Made by a program: the position numbers and the translations under genes. Positions 1-8,778 of a stretch of 21,963 bases of DNA are shown here, piece after piece (the first letter of the stretch is position 1; every line of letters starts with the position of its first letter). The stretch covers positions 1 through 21,963 of the forward strand of contig CANMPY010000005.1 in NCBI GenBank assembly GCA_947499775.1. The letters run 5' to 3'. The notes below the pieces were generated by a model. It searched no databases. It worked only from the letters and a program-made list of their open reading frames with translations, and was not told where the DNA came from. The DNA is from Bacteroidota bacterium. GTDB lineage: Bacteria; Bacteroidota; Bacteroidia; NS11-12g; UBA9320.

Positions 1-269
1 ATACCGAATTCGCTGCCGAAATTGGTTTTGATTATATTTTTATTTTGAATCACAAACTTGATTCCGCTATGGCATCTATTCAAATTTTTAACTTACAGGA
101 CGAATATGTAAGTATCAAAAATAGAGACACTTCCAATCAGGTTGTAGATTTGCCTTTTGATGTAAAAGAATCAAGCGTTTATCGCGTATTTTTTGGAATT
201 AATGACAAAAAAGAAAGCATCGATAAGCACAATGTCCAATTTATGCTTGTTCGTCGCAAAAAGGTTTGA
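1..269 (+). CDS. 3' end of an unrecognised protein gene (5' end outside window)
   Basis: The reading frame is open from base 3 of the window to a TGA stop at 267-269, giving about 88 residues of C-terminus. The TTG codon at 45 is internal, because the frame stays open upstream of it to the window edge (residues TEFAAEIGFDYIFI precede it), so the true start lies outside. The visible part is a mix of hydrophobic and charged residues that ends in a basic tail (VRRKKV). It contains no membrane segment, signal or motif that I can name. The stop lies only 8 bases from the stop of the convergent phosphosulfolactate synthase gene. I do not recognise the family and assign no function. Confidence 0.6.
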   Translation, partial: TEFAAEIGFDYIFILNHKLDSAMASIQIFNLQDEYVSIKNRDTSNQVVDLPFDVKESSVYRVFFGINDKKESIDKHNVQFMLVRRKKV

Positions 270-277
270 TGGGTGGC

Positions 278-1033
278 CTACAGGTAAAAATTAAAGCTAT
301 CACCCCTTAGTCCAAGCCGTAAAGTTTCGAGCGGTATCATTTCATTAGGAGCAATATTTCCTAAATTTACATTAGGTCCATACAACTTTATAAACCATAC
401 CTGCTGTCCTTTTTGAGGGGCTTCCCATAGTATGGTTTCTTGAGGAATTTGGGTTAATATTTCCTCTACTAACCCCGATCGAACCTCCCCTGTTCCTCTA
501 AATATACCCACATTACCACCTTCGCGCGCTTCAGCAATTACTTTCCAAGCACCGGCTTGTATTTCCGCTTGCATCATGGCTATCCATTTATAAGGAGGTA
601 TTATTTTTTCAGCATCCTTCGATCCTACTTCCGATAATACGGTAACGTATTTAGATAGTTGACGAATGTAACTGCATTTTTCCTCTTCAGGTATTTCAAT
701 CGATCCATCGCTTACTTCACAATGGCTAAGCTTATATTTGTCAAGTAATCTGATATAATCTTCTAATTGATTGCGCACCAAAAAAGCCTCGAACAAAGTA
801 CCTCCTAAATACACAGGAATATTAGCCTCCTGATATAATTTAATCTTTTCTTTAAGATGTGGTGTAACATAAGAAGTGCCAAAGCCCAATTTTAATAAAT
901 CGGTATATTCGCCTGCCACAGAAATAAAATCTTCAGCCTCTCGTAGGCTCAATCCCTTATCCATAACCATAGTTAATCCAGCATTGCGTGGCTTAGCTGC
1001 CCTCTCAGGTATTTTACTTAGTTCAAAATTCAT
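278..1033 (-). CDS. comA: Phosphosulfolactate synthase (ComA family)
   Basis: The 251-residue protein matches the ComA family, TIM-barrel enzymes that add sulfite to phosphoenolpyruvate to make (2R)-phospho-3-sulfolactate. Visible family-type blocks are TMVMDKG (21-27), LLKLGFGTS (46-54), PVYLGGTLFE (73-82), CEVSDGS (105-111), SEVGSKD (134-140), EAREGGNVGIF (168-178) and a C-terminal KLYGPNVNLGN (216-226). Length is normal for the family and it has no signal peptide, so it should be cytosolic. In methanogens the product feeds coenzyme M; Bacteroidota do not make coenzyme M, so a role in sulfonate or sulfonolipid (capnine-type) metabolism is more likely, but that is inference. It lies 88 bases downstream of the TPR gene on the same strand with no promoter-like element in the gap, so cotranscription is probable. 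The gene symbol is by family only. Confidence 0.85.
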   Translation of the reverse strand: MNFELSKIPERAAKPRNAGLTMVMDKGLSLREAEDFISVAGEYTDLLKLGFGTSYVTPHLKEKIKLYQEANIPVYLGGTLFEAFLVRNQLEDYIRLLDKYKLSHCEVSDGSIEIPEEEKCSYIRQLSKYVTVLSEVGSKDAEKIIPPYKWIAMMQAEIQAGAWKVIAEAREGGNVGIFRGTGEVRSGLVEEILTQIPQETILWEAPQKGQQVWFIKLYGPNVNLGNIAPNEMIPLETLRLGLRGDSFNFYL

Positions 1034-1121
1034 TGCTATTTTTGGATTTATTGTCTGATATGTTTAATTGTTTTTTTATTCCCACATTAAAAAAATAGAA
1101 GGATTTAAAAAAAACTAAAAC

Positions 1122-2537
1122 CTAATTTTTATTTGGGTGGTGCAAATCTATTAATTCGTTTACAAATTTTGAAGTTTCAAAACCCGGTGCATGTAAAAAA
1201 AATAATTGACGCTGTGAAAAATCTAATGTAAGGGCTTTCTGCAAATGTAATCCGCCGTTTTTAACGTCGCCATTACAAAAATAATACGAGGCCAAACGAT
1301 AAACTATTTGGCAATTATCTGCATGAAACGGGTGAAGATCTTCAAGCATTTGAATTGCTCTTTGATTATTTCCACTTTCCATTTGAGTATGCGACCAATC
1401 GAGCCAAGCTTCAAGCATACTCGGATTCAAACCGATTATCTTTTCATATAAAATTTCAGCATCGTCTATTAAATCCAGATGATAATAAATATCAGCTAAC
1501 TCTATCATATACTCGGTATTATCGGGCTCTTCTCTTAACGCTCGTTTTACATAGAACAAGGCATCATGGTAACGTTCTTGTTCTTTGAAAGTCATACCTA
1601 TTCCTAGCCATGCTTCTGCCAATTCCTGATCTTCTTTTACCGCTAATTTATAAAATGTTCGCGCTTTGGCTGTATTCCCTAATTCTTCATAACAATTGGC
1701 AATATTGCAATAAGCCATACCCTCTGGACCATCAATTTCAATTACTTTTTGATAACATTCCAAAGCATCTTCAAAACTATCTAACTCCATATAACAATTG
1801 CCTTTGGTAAACCATGCGGTAGAGTAATTTTCATCCGTAATTACAGCATAATCTAAAGCCCATAATGCCTTCTTGAAATCGAGCTTGCGCATGCTTGCTA
1901 ATCCTAGATTAAACCATGCAACCGATGAATAAGGCTGACTTTCAATATAATCTTCAAAGAATTTAATACACTCATTGTCCAAATCGAGCAATTCGTAGCA
2001 AAAGGCTATTTCGTATAGTATATGTTCATTTTCAATTCCTCCAGCTACTATGCGCTTCAACCATCCAATTGCTTCTTTATTATTCCCCAAACTCTGTAAT
2101 GAAAAGGCAATATTTAAATAAACTTCCGAAGGGTTTTCTGCCATTGGCAAGGCCGTTTTATAATTTTCAATGGCACCTGCATAATCTTCCAATTGATCTA
2201 AAATCTCGCCTTTAATTAAATAGAGCTCCGAGTCGGATGGCTCAAATAAAAGGGCGGTATTTATGGTATTTAAGGAGTCTTTTAGCTTGCCAAGCATAAT
2301 AAGAACCTGTGCTTTTCGTAAATAAAAAAAAGTTTCGAATGGGTATAGCTTATTTGCTATTTCAATGGCTTTGAGTGCCTTAGATGGCTGATTATCGGTA
2401 AAATAATATTCAACTATTTCCTCGAGTTCCTCATCGCTCATATAATTAACCGCATCAGCCTCAAGCATTTTTTCAAATTTTTCAGCTAATTGCCTAGCCT
2501 CTTCACTGTTTCCTGAGTAATCATCATCCAACATCAT
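1122..2537 (-). CDS. Tetratricopeptide (TPR) repeat protein
   Basis: The 471-residue protein is almost entirely helical TPR repeats. About ten 34-residue units run from near residue 45 to 440, with the usual W/Y-x-x-LG/A-x-x-Y and A-x-x-x-F/Y-x-x-A-L spacing (for example AWFNLGLASM, AWFTKGNCYMELDSFEDAL, AYCNIANCYEELGN). The first 45 residues are acidic and have no signal peptide, so it is probably a cytosolic scaffold; its binding partner cannot be read from the sequence. It starts with two consecutive Met codons and either could be used. It is divergent from the M1 peptidase gene and precedes the phosphosulfolactate synthase gene on the same strand. From memory, a TPR gene next to a comA homologue recurs in Bacteroidota genomes; this should be tested by a neighbourhood search. 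Confidence 0.85.
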   Translation of the reverse strand: MMLDDDYSGNSEEARQLAEKFEKMLEADAVNYMSDEELEEIVEYYFTDNQPSKALKAIEIANKLYPFETFFYLRKAQVLIMLGKLKDSLNTINTALLFEPSDSELYLIKGEILDQLEDYAGAIENYKTALPMAENPSEVYLNIAFSLQSLGNNKEAIGWLKRIVAGGIENEHILYEIAFCYELLDLDNECIKFFEDYIESQPYSSVAWFNLGLASMRKLDFKKALWALDYAVITDENYSTAWFTKGNCYMELDSFEDALECYQKVIEIDGPEGMAYCNIANCYEELGNTAKARTFYKLAVKEDQELAEAWLGIGMTFKEQERYHDALFYVKRALREEPDNTEYMIELADIYYHLDLIDDAEILYEKIIGLNPSMLEAWLDWSHTQMESGNNQRAIQMLEDLHPFHADNCQIVYRLASYYFCNGDVKNGGLHLQKALTLDFSQRQLFFLHAPGFETSKFVNELIDLHHPNKN

Positions 2538-2560
2538 ATGCTCTGATTTTTAAATCACTA

Positions 2561-2568
2561 CAAATTTA
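2561..2568 (-). promoter_or_regulatory. Candidate -7 promoter element for the TPR/comA pair
   Basis: Read on the minus strand this is TAAATTTG, an exact match to the Bacteroidota -7 element TAnnTTTG. It lies 24 bases upstream of the TPR start codon. No good TTG/TTTG -33 element is seen 17-23 bases further upstream, so the call rests on the -7 element and its position only. Confidence 0.3.
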
Positions 2569-2600
2569 ACATTTATGCATAACATTGAATGATGTGTTTG

Positions 2601-2608
2601 TAAATTTG
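2601..2608 (+). promoter_or_regulatory. Candidate -7 promoter element for the M1 peptidase gene
   Basis: TAAATTTG on the plus strand is an exact TAnnTTTG match, 38 bases upstream of the peptidase ATG. It would give a leader of about 30 bases. A TTTG lies immediately before it (2597-2600), but no -33 element is at the normal 17-23 base spacing. It faces away from the TAAATTTG of the divergent TPR gene, 33 bases away. Confidence 0.35.
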
Positions 2609-2645
2609 GCTCCTAATTTCTTAACAACTCATCAACCATTTATTA

Positions 2646-5636
2646 ATGACTCGCCGTTTAGCCTTTCCTTTATTCATTCTATGGGTTTCAACAAACACTC
2701 TATATGCACAAATAACCCGTCAAGCCAATTGGCAGCAAACCGTTAATTATAAAATTGATGTAAAACTTGACGACCTTAATCATATCATTCGGGGATTCGA
2801 ACGCATTGAATATATCAATCATTCGCCACATACGCTCTTTGAAATACAAATGCATTTATGGCCGAATGCCTATAAAAATGACCAAACCGCCTTTGCAAAA
2901 CAAATGTTAGAAAATGGAGAAACCTCATTTTTTTTCTCTAAAGATGAAGAGAGAGGCTTTATCGACTCCTTAAATTTTAAGGTAAATGCACAAGTTACCA
3001 CGTGGTCCATTAACCTAGATAATCAGGATATCGCAAAAATTATATTAAACAAAGCATTAAAACCTGGTGATACATGCTGGATAAGTACTCCATTTTTGGT
3101 CAAAATACCAAAAGTATTCTCTCGTTTGGGTCACGATGAACAAACCTATAATATAACCCAATGGTATCCAAAGCCCGCTGTTTTTGATACTAACGGATGG
3201 AATCAAATGCCCTATTTAAATCAAGGTGAATTTTATTCCGAATTTGGTTCTTTTGAGGTAAACATCTGTCTGCCAAAAAATTATATTGTAGCCGCTACCG
3301 GCGAATTACAAAATCAAGAAGAAATATTATTCAGAAAAGAAAAGGGGACAAATACAGGCGTTATTGAAAATACGTATTGCAAAACCCCATTTAAAACCAT
3401 CCAGTTTAAACAAACTAACATTCATGACTTTGCTTGGTTTGCCTCCAAAAACTTTGGGATATTAAATAGCTCCATAGTTATTGAAAACAAAACAATTGAA
3501 ACCTTTGTTTATAGTCAAAAAAATCAAGACCTTATTTCAAATCATACCAATGCAATCAAAGCCGCTTTAGTTTATTATTCAAAGCATTCGGGCCTTTATC
3601 CTTATAGCCACGCCTCTTTGGTAAAAAGTGAATTAAAAGCTGGAGGCGGAATGGAATATCCTATGATAACCGTTTGCGACATACTAAATCCCGAAGTAAT
3701 TATCCATGAGGTTGGGCACAATTGGTTTTATGGCATTTTAGGCTCCAACGAAAGGCGTTATCCATGGATGGATGAATCCATCAACAATTATTTCGAAGCT
3801 GAAGCTACAAAACTATTGATTACTGATCATTTGGGCTCCGAAAAACAAAAGAGTTTAAGCATTTCGGCCAGCCTTGGAATGGAAATTCTCACCACAAATG
3901 CTATACGCTTAAATAACTCACAAGCCGTTGGTTTGCCTTCCGAAAATTATACCAATGCCAATTATGGATTAATGGTTTATGGCAAAGGCTCTATAATATT
4001 TAAACACTTAAGGGCCTATTTGGGCGACACCATATTTCAAAAATGTTTTAACCGCTACTTCGATCAATGGAAATTTAAACACCCATTGCCAGGCGACATA
4101 CAACACGTATTTGAATTGGTTTCTGAAAAAAAATTAGATTGGTTTTTTAGTGACTTAATTGAACACGATAAAAAATTAGATGTAAAACTAAAGTCGATTA
4201 AAACGGATAAAAACGGGGTAACAAAAATTAAAATCCAAAAAAAAGGGTACTCAACTATTCCTATTCCAATCCTTATTTGTCATGGTAAAGATTCATTGTT
4301 CACCCTATGGACAACAGATAATATTACTACCCTAAATACATCAGGATTGTCCAAAAAAATAACGCATGCCCTTATTGACGCTCAAAACATAACGCTAGAC
4401 GCCAACCGTAAAAATAACCACTGTGCCACTAATGGATTACTAAAACGATGGCCCAATTCAAACATTAAACTATTTACCAGGCTTGACATTACACCTAATA
4501 AAGACCTTTTTATACTTCCGCTCATTGGGTTCAATACTCATAATGGATTTATGGCGGGTGCTGTCTTTCATAATTGGAGCATGCCAGTACGCCAATTTGA
4601 ATATGCGTTAGCTCCTATTTGGAGTGTTAGAACAAAAACATTAAATGGATATGCCAATTTTAAATATAAAATTACGCCTAAGAAAGTATTACAAGCCATT
4701 GATATTAGTCTTAATAATGCATCGTTCGCTCACATTCCTTTTTCCGAAACGTTTACCTATTACCGCACCAAAGGCTCCATTGCATTTCAGCTTAAACCAC
4801 AAAATGTTAGAAGCAGCAAACGCCATTATTTTTATATCGACTATACTAATGTATCGTCTCGATGGCTTAAAAAAGCATCAAATTTAGATGATGATTTAAT
4901 TGCAAAATTTCCAAACCTAACAAAACCTATTACCTATGGTTTTGCTGGAGCAACTTACACATTCGAAAACAATAGAGCCATAAACCCATATAGCCTAAAT
5001 ATTTTAGTTGAACGTGGGGGATATTATAAAAGCGACTCCTTATATCTTAAACCAGGAATCAAATTCAATTATTTCAAAACCTATCATAAAAAAAATAAAG
5101 GGTTATCGATAAGCGTTTTTGCAGGTACATTTATTTCGAAAACTGGGTTTGATAATGGCCTTTTTATGTACCGTTTGGGTGCTCTAAATGGAAAATACGA
5201 TTACGGATTCGAACAATCACTTATTGGACGTGGCGCTAATTCTGGCTTATGGAATAGCCAAATTACGTCTAAAGACGACTTCCTAAAACTAAAAGGTGAT
5301 TTAGGTAATATCAATAAAGGATTCCTTGTCCTGAATTTAACAAGTACCCTACCTGGAAAAATTCCTATTAGACCCTACCTTGACTTTTGTTTATTACAGA
5401 ATAGTCATTTGGTTAATTCGGATAACACGCCTCAAAAGCTTATCTATTCAGGTGGAATTGCTGTCCATATAATTCCAAAAATCTTTATTATTTATCTGCC
5501 TCTTCTGCAATCTTCAGCAATTGTAGAAACACAATCCTTGCAAAACCTTAATTCATTCGAAAAGCGAATTTGTTTTACTTTAATACTAAACGAAATTGAA
5601 CCCCATAAGCTTTTTAGGCAAATAAAATTATTTTAA
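2646..5636 (+). CDS. M1-family zinc metallopeptidase with C-terminal outer-membrane barrel-like region
   Basis: The 996-residue protein begins with a signal peptide (about 1-22, ending LYAQ). An M1 (gluzincin) aminopeptidase-like region follows. It has a substrate-binding GGGMEYP motif at 333-339 (the GxMEN equivalent), zinc site HEVGH at 354-358 with the third ligand E377 at exactly the M1 spacing (HExxH-x18-E), and a YGKG motif whose Y445 fits the catalytic tyrosine. All catalytic residues are present, so activity is expected. From about residue 605 to the end there are no more M1 motifs; the sequence is a run of amphipathic strands with many Tyr/Phe/Gly and ends in a terminal Phe (KLF), as outer-membrane beta-barrels do. 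I infer a peptidase held at the cell surface or periplasmic face of the outer membrane by its own barrel. A C-terminal beta-sandwich is the alternative. The gene stands alone between a divergent TPR gene and the ppiD-like gene. Confidence 0.85.
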   Translation: MTRRLAFPLFILWVSTNTLYAQITRQANWQQTVNYKIDVKLDDLNHIIRGFERIEYINHSPHTLFEIQMHLWPNAYKNDQTAFAKQMLENGETSFFFSKDEERGFIDSLNFKVNAQVTTWSINLDNQDIAKIILNKALKPGDTCWISTPFLVKIPKVFSRLGHDEQTYNITQWYPKPAVFDTNGWNQMPYLNQGEFYSEFGSFEVNICLPKNYIVAATGELQNQEEILFRKEKGTNTGVIENTYCKTPFKTIQFKQTNIHDFAWFASKNFGILNSSIVIENKTIETFVYSQKNQDLISNHTNAIKAALVYYSKHSGLYPYSHASLVKSELKAGGGMEYPMITVCDILNPEVIIHEVGHNWFYGILGSNERRYPWMDESINNYFEAEATKLLITDHLGSEKQKSLSISASLGMEILTTNAIRLNNSQAVGLPSENYTNANYGLMVYGKGSIIFKHLRAYLGDTIFQKCFNRYFDQWKFKHPLPGDIQHVFELVSEKKLDWFFSDLIEHDKKLDVKLKSIKTDKNGVTKIKIQKKGYSTIPIPILICHGKDSLFTLWTTDNITTLNTSGLSKKITHALIDAQNITLDANRKNNHCATNGLLKRWPNSNIKLFTRLDITPNKDLFILPLIGFNTHNGFMAGAVFHNWSMPVRQFEYALAPIWSVRTKTLNGYANFKYKITPKKVLQAIDISLNNASFAHIPFSETFTYYRTKGSIAFQLKPQNVRSSKRHYFYIDYTNVSSRWLKKASNLDDDLIAKFPNLTKPITYGFAGATYTFENNRAINPYSLNILVERGGYYKSDSLYLKPGIKFNYFKTYHKKNKGLSISVFAGTFISKTGFDNGLFMYRLGALNGKYDYGFEQSLIGRGANSGLWNSQITSKDDFLKLKGDLGNINKGFLVLNLTSTLPGKIPIRPYLDFCLLQNSHLVNSDNTPQKLIYSGGIAVHIIPKIFIIYLPLLQSSAIVETQSLQNLNSFEKRICFTLILNEIEPHKLFRQIKLF

Positions 5637-5792
5637 CTTACCCTGTTTACTAAGTGTTAAATCAAGAATATTCCTCAAAATAAGGTGCAAGTTTTGAAGG
5701 GGATTAAAACCAAAATCAATTGGTCGAATTAAATTTTTAAGATTTGGGTCATAATACTCCTGTTTTCTTTTGACATTTCCATCTAAAAACCT
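5628..5792 (-). other. Short stop-free frame without start codon; possible gene remnant
   Basis: The 183-base gap between the peptidase and the ppiD-like gene holds a minus-strand frame of 55 codons, from just after a TAA at 5793-5795 to a TAA at 5628-5630, that reads like protein (pieces such as DGNVKRKQEYYDPN and DFGFNPLQNLHLILRN). It has no in-frame ATG near its beginning and overlaps the last codons of the peptidase gene. It could be the decayed 3' end of an old gene, or chance in AT-rich DNA. Apart from this and the promoter of the next gene I see nothing else in the gap. Confidence 0.15.
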
Positions 5793-5800
5793 TTAATTTG
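5769..5800 (+). promoter_or_regulatory. Candidate promoter for the ppiD-like operon
   Basis: TTTG at 5769-5772 (inside TTTTGACA) is followed, after 20 bases, by TTAATTTG at 5793-5800, one mismatch from the TAnnTTTG -7 element. The spacing fits the 17-23 bases known for Bacteroidota promoters. The start codon lies 20 bases after the -7 element, so the leader would be short. Confidence 0.4.
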
Positions 5801-5819
5801 CGGGCTTTAATAAAATATA

Positions 5820-7937
5820 ATGGCTATTATACAACAAATACAAAAAAAAACAGGATGTTTATTTCTAGTAATCCTTGGATCATTATTACTTTTTGTAATA
5901 TCCGACTTAATAAAAAGTGACCGTGGCGGCATATTTGGCGATGGCGGTTTAGTTGTGGGTGAAATAAAAGGTGATATTATTTCGTATGAAGATTTTAATT
6001 CACGATTTAATACGATGTTGGCCCAAATGGAACAAAATAACCCAGGGGTAAAAGTGGATGAAACCATAAAATCACAATATTCAGAACAAACTTGGAATTC
6101 ATTTTTACAAGATAAAATTTTTGCCATTGAATATGACAAAGTGGGTGTAAGTGTATCGGGCGAAGAATTGGCCGACATGACAATTGGCGATAACCCTGAT
6201 GAGCAAGTTGTAAAAGCATTTACAGCACAAGGTGGCCAGTTTGACAAAAACCGCTTAATCAAATTTTTACAAGAAGATATTGAGGCCGATGAATCAAAAA
6301 AAGCATCGTGGATTCAATTTGAAGAAGGATTAGTTCAAAATTCGTTAGGTAAAAAATATGCAGCCGTAATTAAAGGTGCATGCTATACCACTAAACTAGA
6401 AGCAAAATCACAATTTCAAGACAGCCGCTATTCTTTAACTGGAAGTTTTGTAGGAGTTCAATACGCTACTATTCCAGATGCCGCCATCAAAGTAACAGAT
6501 GCCGAACTTACGAAAGAATTAAATTCTACTAAAGACAAATACAAACAAGAAGCATCGCGCGATATCGAATTTATATCGTTTAGCATCGAACCAACAACTG
6601 AAGATTCATTAAGCACTAAAACATGGGCTTATGAAAATTATGAAAAATTAAAAACGTGCAAATACGATTCGGTTTTTGTAAATATTATGAATAGCGAAAA
6701 TCCATGGGATGGCGCTTATAAGCCAATTGGTTCGTTTGATAAGGAAATCGAAACTCAATTATTTGCCTTAGATAGCGGCGCAATGATTGGCCCTGTTTAT
6801 ACAAATGGAAAATTTTCAACTTATAAAATTTCAGGAACAAAAGCCGATTCACAATACATCTTTAAAGCTAGCCATATCTTAGTATCCTTAGGTGGAGCTA
6901 CAAAGGCCGACTCAATGGCATCTCAAACACGGGTTAATACCATTATGGGCGATTTGATAAACAATAAAGTAACCTTTGAAAATGCAGCTATGACCAATGC
7001 GGATGGCAGCGGACAAGCAGGAGGCGATTTGGGTTTACTTTCTAAATCGAGCACGCATGTAAGCAAACAATTTTACCAACGCGCATCTATGGCAGCCGAA
7101 GGCCAATTATTTGTTGTAACGGATGAAACAGGAATACATATAGGAAAAGTAACTTCAGCAAAATCGAATAAACTTATCAAAGTTGCTGTACTTAGCCAAA
7201 GCATCACTGCTGGACGAAATACCGTGCGTAATGCCTCAGCAAAAGCCAATGAATTTTTAACACTTGCGCGCAATAATAAAGATTTTGGGAAAGCTGCTGA
7301 ATCAAAAGGTTTGAGCAAAAGAGTAGCTTACGGCATTAAAGAAACCGATATAACTATTGCTGGTATCAGCGAGCCTAAACTAATGATCCGCTGGGTGTAT
7401 GACGAAAAAACCGAAGAAGGTACTGTTTCGGATATGATGAGTTTTAACTCCAATTACATCATTGCAAAATGTGTTAAAGTAAAAAAAGAAGGCTTACCAA
7501 CTATCGAAGAAATTAGATCTACCTTAGAGCTAGCTGTACGAAATGCAAAAAAAGCAGACCAATTAGAAACAAAGTTTACTAAAGCCCTTGCCAAATCAAA
7601 AAATATGGACCAATTAGCAACCAATGTTAAATCCATTGCTATGCTTATACCTGAACAAAGTTTCATCAACGATAATATCCCAGGAGTAGGTTACGATTTA
7701 AAAGTTTTAGGTACCTTGTTTGGATCCAAAACAGGTGCATTCTCTAAAGTAGTCAAAGGCGATAACGGCGTGTATGTGGTATGGGTTAATAATGTAAATA
7801 AGCCACAAGAACCTGCCAATTTTGATGAACAACAAAAAATGACTATCGACCAATTGAAAAGTTCTGTTGATGGGGGTGTAATGGATGCCTTGAGAAAAAA
7901 AGCAGCCATTAAAGATTTCAGATACAAATACTTTTAA
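5820..7937 (+). CDS. Membrane-anchored parvulin-type peptidyl-prolyl isomerase (PpiD/SurA-like)
   Basis: The 705-residue protein has the layout of PpiD. A short cytosolic N-terminus and one membrane helix (about 11-30, GCLFLVILGSLLLFVISDL) lead into a SurA-N-like chaperone region. A single parvulin (rotamase) domain follows at about 345-445, then a long helical C-terminal region. The parvulin domain keeps ASHILV with H352, the GGDLG motif at 401-405, and the closing GIHIGKV with H440, so it is probably catalytically competent. The expected role is folding of newly exported periplasmic and outer-membrane proteins from the periplasmic face of the inner membrane. It is the first gene of a likely three-gene unit (18 bases to the hydrolase, then 28 to yebC). 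PpiD orthology is by architecture; assignment to a SurA-like paralogue cannot be excluded. Confidence 0.85.
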   Translation: MAIIQQIQKKTGCLFLVILGSLLLFVISDLIKSDRGGIFGDGGLVVGEIKGDIISYEDFNSRFNTMLAQMEQNNPGVKVDETIKSQYSEQTWNSFLQDKIFAIEYDKVGVSVSGEELADMTIGDNPDEQVVKAFTAQGGQFDKNRLIKFLQEDIEADESKKASWIQFEEGLVQNSLGKKYAAVIKGACYTTKLEAKSQFQDSRYSLTGSFVGVQYATIPDAAIKVTDAELTKELNSTKDKYKQEASRDIEFISFSIEPTTEDSLSTKTWAYENYEKLKTCKYDSVFVNIMNSENPWDGAYKPIGSFDKEIETQLFALDSGAMIGPVYTNGKFSTYKISGTKADSQYIFKASHILVSLGGATKADSMASQTRVNTIMGDLINNKVTFENAAMTNADGSGQAGGDLGLLSKSSTHVSKQFYQRASMAAEGQLFVVTDETGIHIGKVTSAKSNKLIKVAVLSQSITAGRNTVRNASAKANEFLTLARNNKDFGKAAESKGLSKRVAYGIKETDITIAGISEPKLMIRWVYDEKTEEGTVSDMMSFNSNYIIAKCVKVKKEGLPTIEEIRSTLELAVRNAKKADQLETKFTKALAKSKNMDQLATNVKSIAMLIPEQSFINDNIPGVGYDLKVLGTLFGSKTGAFSKVVKGDNGVYVVWVNNVNKPQEPANFDEQQKMTIDQLKSSVDGGVMDALRKKAAIKDFRYKYF

Positions 7938-7955
7938 ATAAATACCTACCATTAG

Positions 7956-8750
7956 GTGAATATAAACTTTAAGGGGTTGCCCATACACTATGAAATATTT
8001 GGTGACGGGTTGCCCCTTATTTTTTTACATGGATTTAATGAAAATTGTAGAATTTGGGACCTAACTGTTCCTAAAATATCAGAACATTATAAGTGCATAA
8101 TTGTCGATTTACCAGGGTTTGGCCATAGCCCATTGCCCGCAAAACTTTCTCTTACTTATTTAGCCAATGCCCTTCATCGTATAATAGAAGAGCTAAACTT
8201 AGACAAACCTATTGTTGTAGGCCATAGCATGGGTGGATACGTCGCTTTGGAGTTTGCCCATACCTATCCTAACACATTAGGCGGCGCATGTTTATTTCAC
8301 AGTACCGCATTGGCCGATTCAGCTTACAAAAAAGAAAATCGCTTAAAAACACTTGACTTCCTCGAAAACAACCCTGTTGATTTATTTTATAAAGTATTTA
8401 TTCCTGGCCTTTTTGCTCCACATAATTTAAATCCTAGAATTGTTGAACTAACCGAAAAAATTATTAAACAAACCGTTCAAGAATCAGTTATTGAAGGAAC
8501 AAAAGCTATGCTGGAAAGAGCAGATAGAACTGATGTATTAAAAAATTCACGATACCCTTGGCTTTTTATTGCTGGCAAATTTGATCAACTCATACCAATA
8601 GAACATCTATCTTTGCAATCGTCCTATTGTGAATTATCTCAATTCGAAATACTCACTAATTCAGGGCATATGGGCATGATTGAAGAACCAACTAAAACAT
8701 TAGAAATTCTAATCAAATTTGCAAATTGGTGTACCACCTTAAAAAAATAA
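7956..8750 (+). CDS. Alpha/beta hydrolase fold protein
   Basis: The 264-residue protein is a compact alpha/beta hydrolase. The oxyanion-side LIFLHGF motif follows the first strands, the nucleophile elbow is GHSMGG with S91, the acid is D210 in AGKFDQLIP, and the base is H238 in NSGHMGM, so the full Ser-Asp-His triad is present. The sequence resembles the family that includes carboxylesterases, BioH-like and MhpC-like hydrolases, but the substrate cannot be read. No signal peptide is seen, so it should be cytosolic. The start is a GTG at 7956; no in-frame ATG exists before the conserved HGF region, and the first strand (KGLPIHYEIFG) begins directly after it. It sits 18 bases after the ppiD-like gene, so the two are probably cotranscribed. 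Confidence 0.85.
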   Translation: MNINFKGLPIHYEIFGDGLPLIFLHGFNENCRIWDLTVPKISEHYKCIIVDLPGFGHSPLPAKLSLTYLANALHRIIEELNLDKPIVVGHSMGGYVALEFAHTYPNTLGGACLFHSTALADSAYKKENRLKTLDFLENNPVDLFYKVFIPGLFAPHNLNPRIVELTEKIIKQTVQESVIEGTKAMLERADRTDVLKNSRYPWLFIAGKFDQLIPIEHLSLQSSYCELSQFEILTNSGHMGMIEEPTKTLEILIKFANWCTTLKK

Positions 8751-8778
8751 ATCCTAAATAAACCTACAAAACATAACA

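Noticed and set aside
278..1033. Coenzyme M biosynthesis as the pathway for the ComA homologue
   Set aside because: All surrounding genes point to Bacteroidota, which are not known to make coenzyme M, and no other pathway gene is present in the window.
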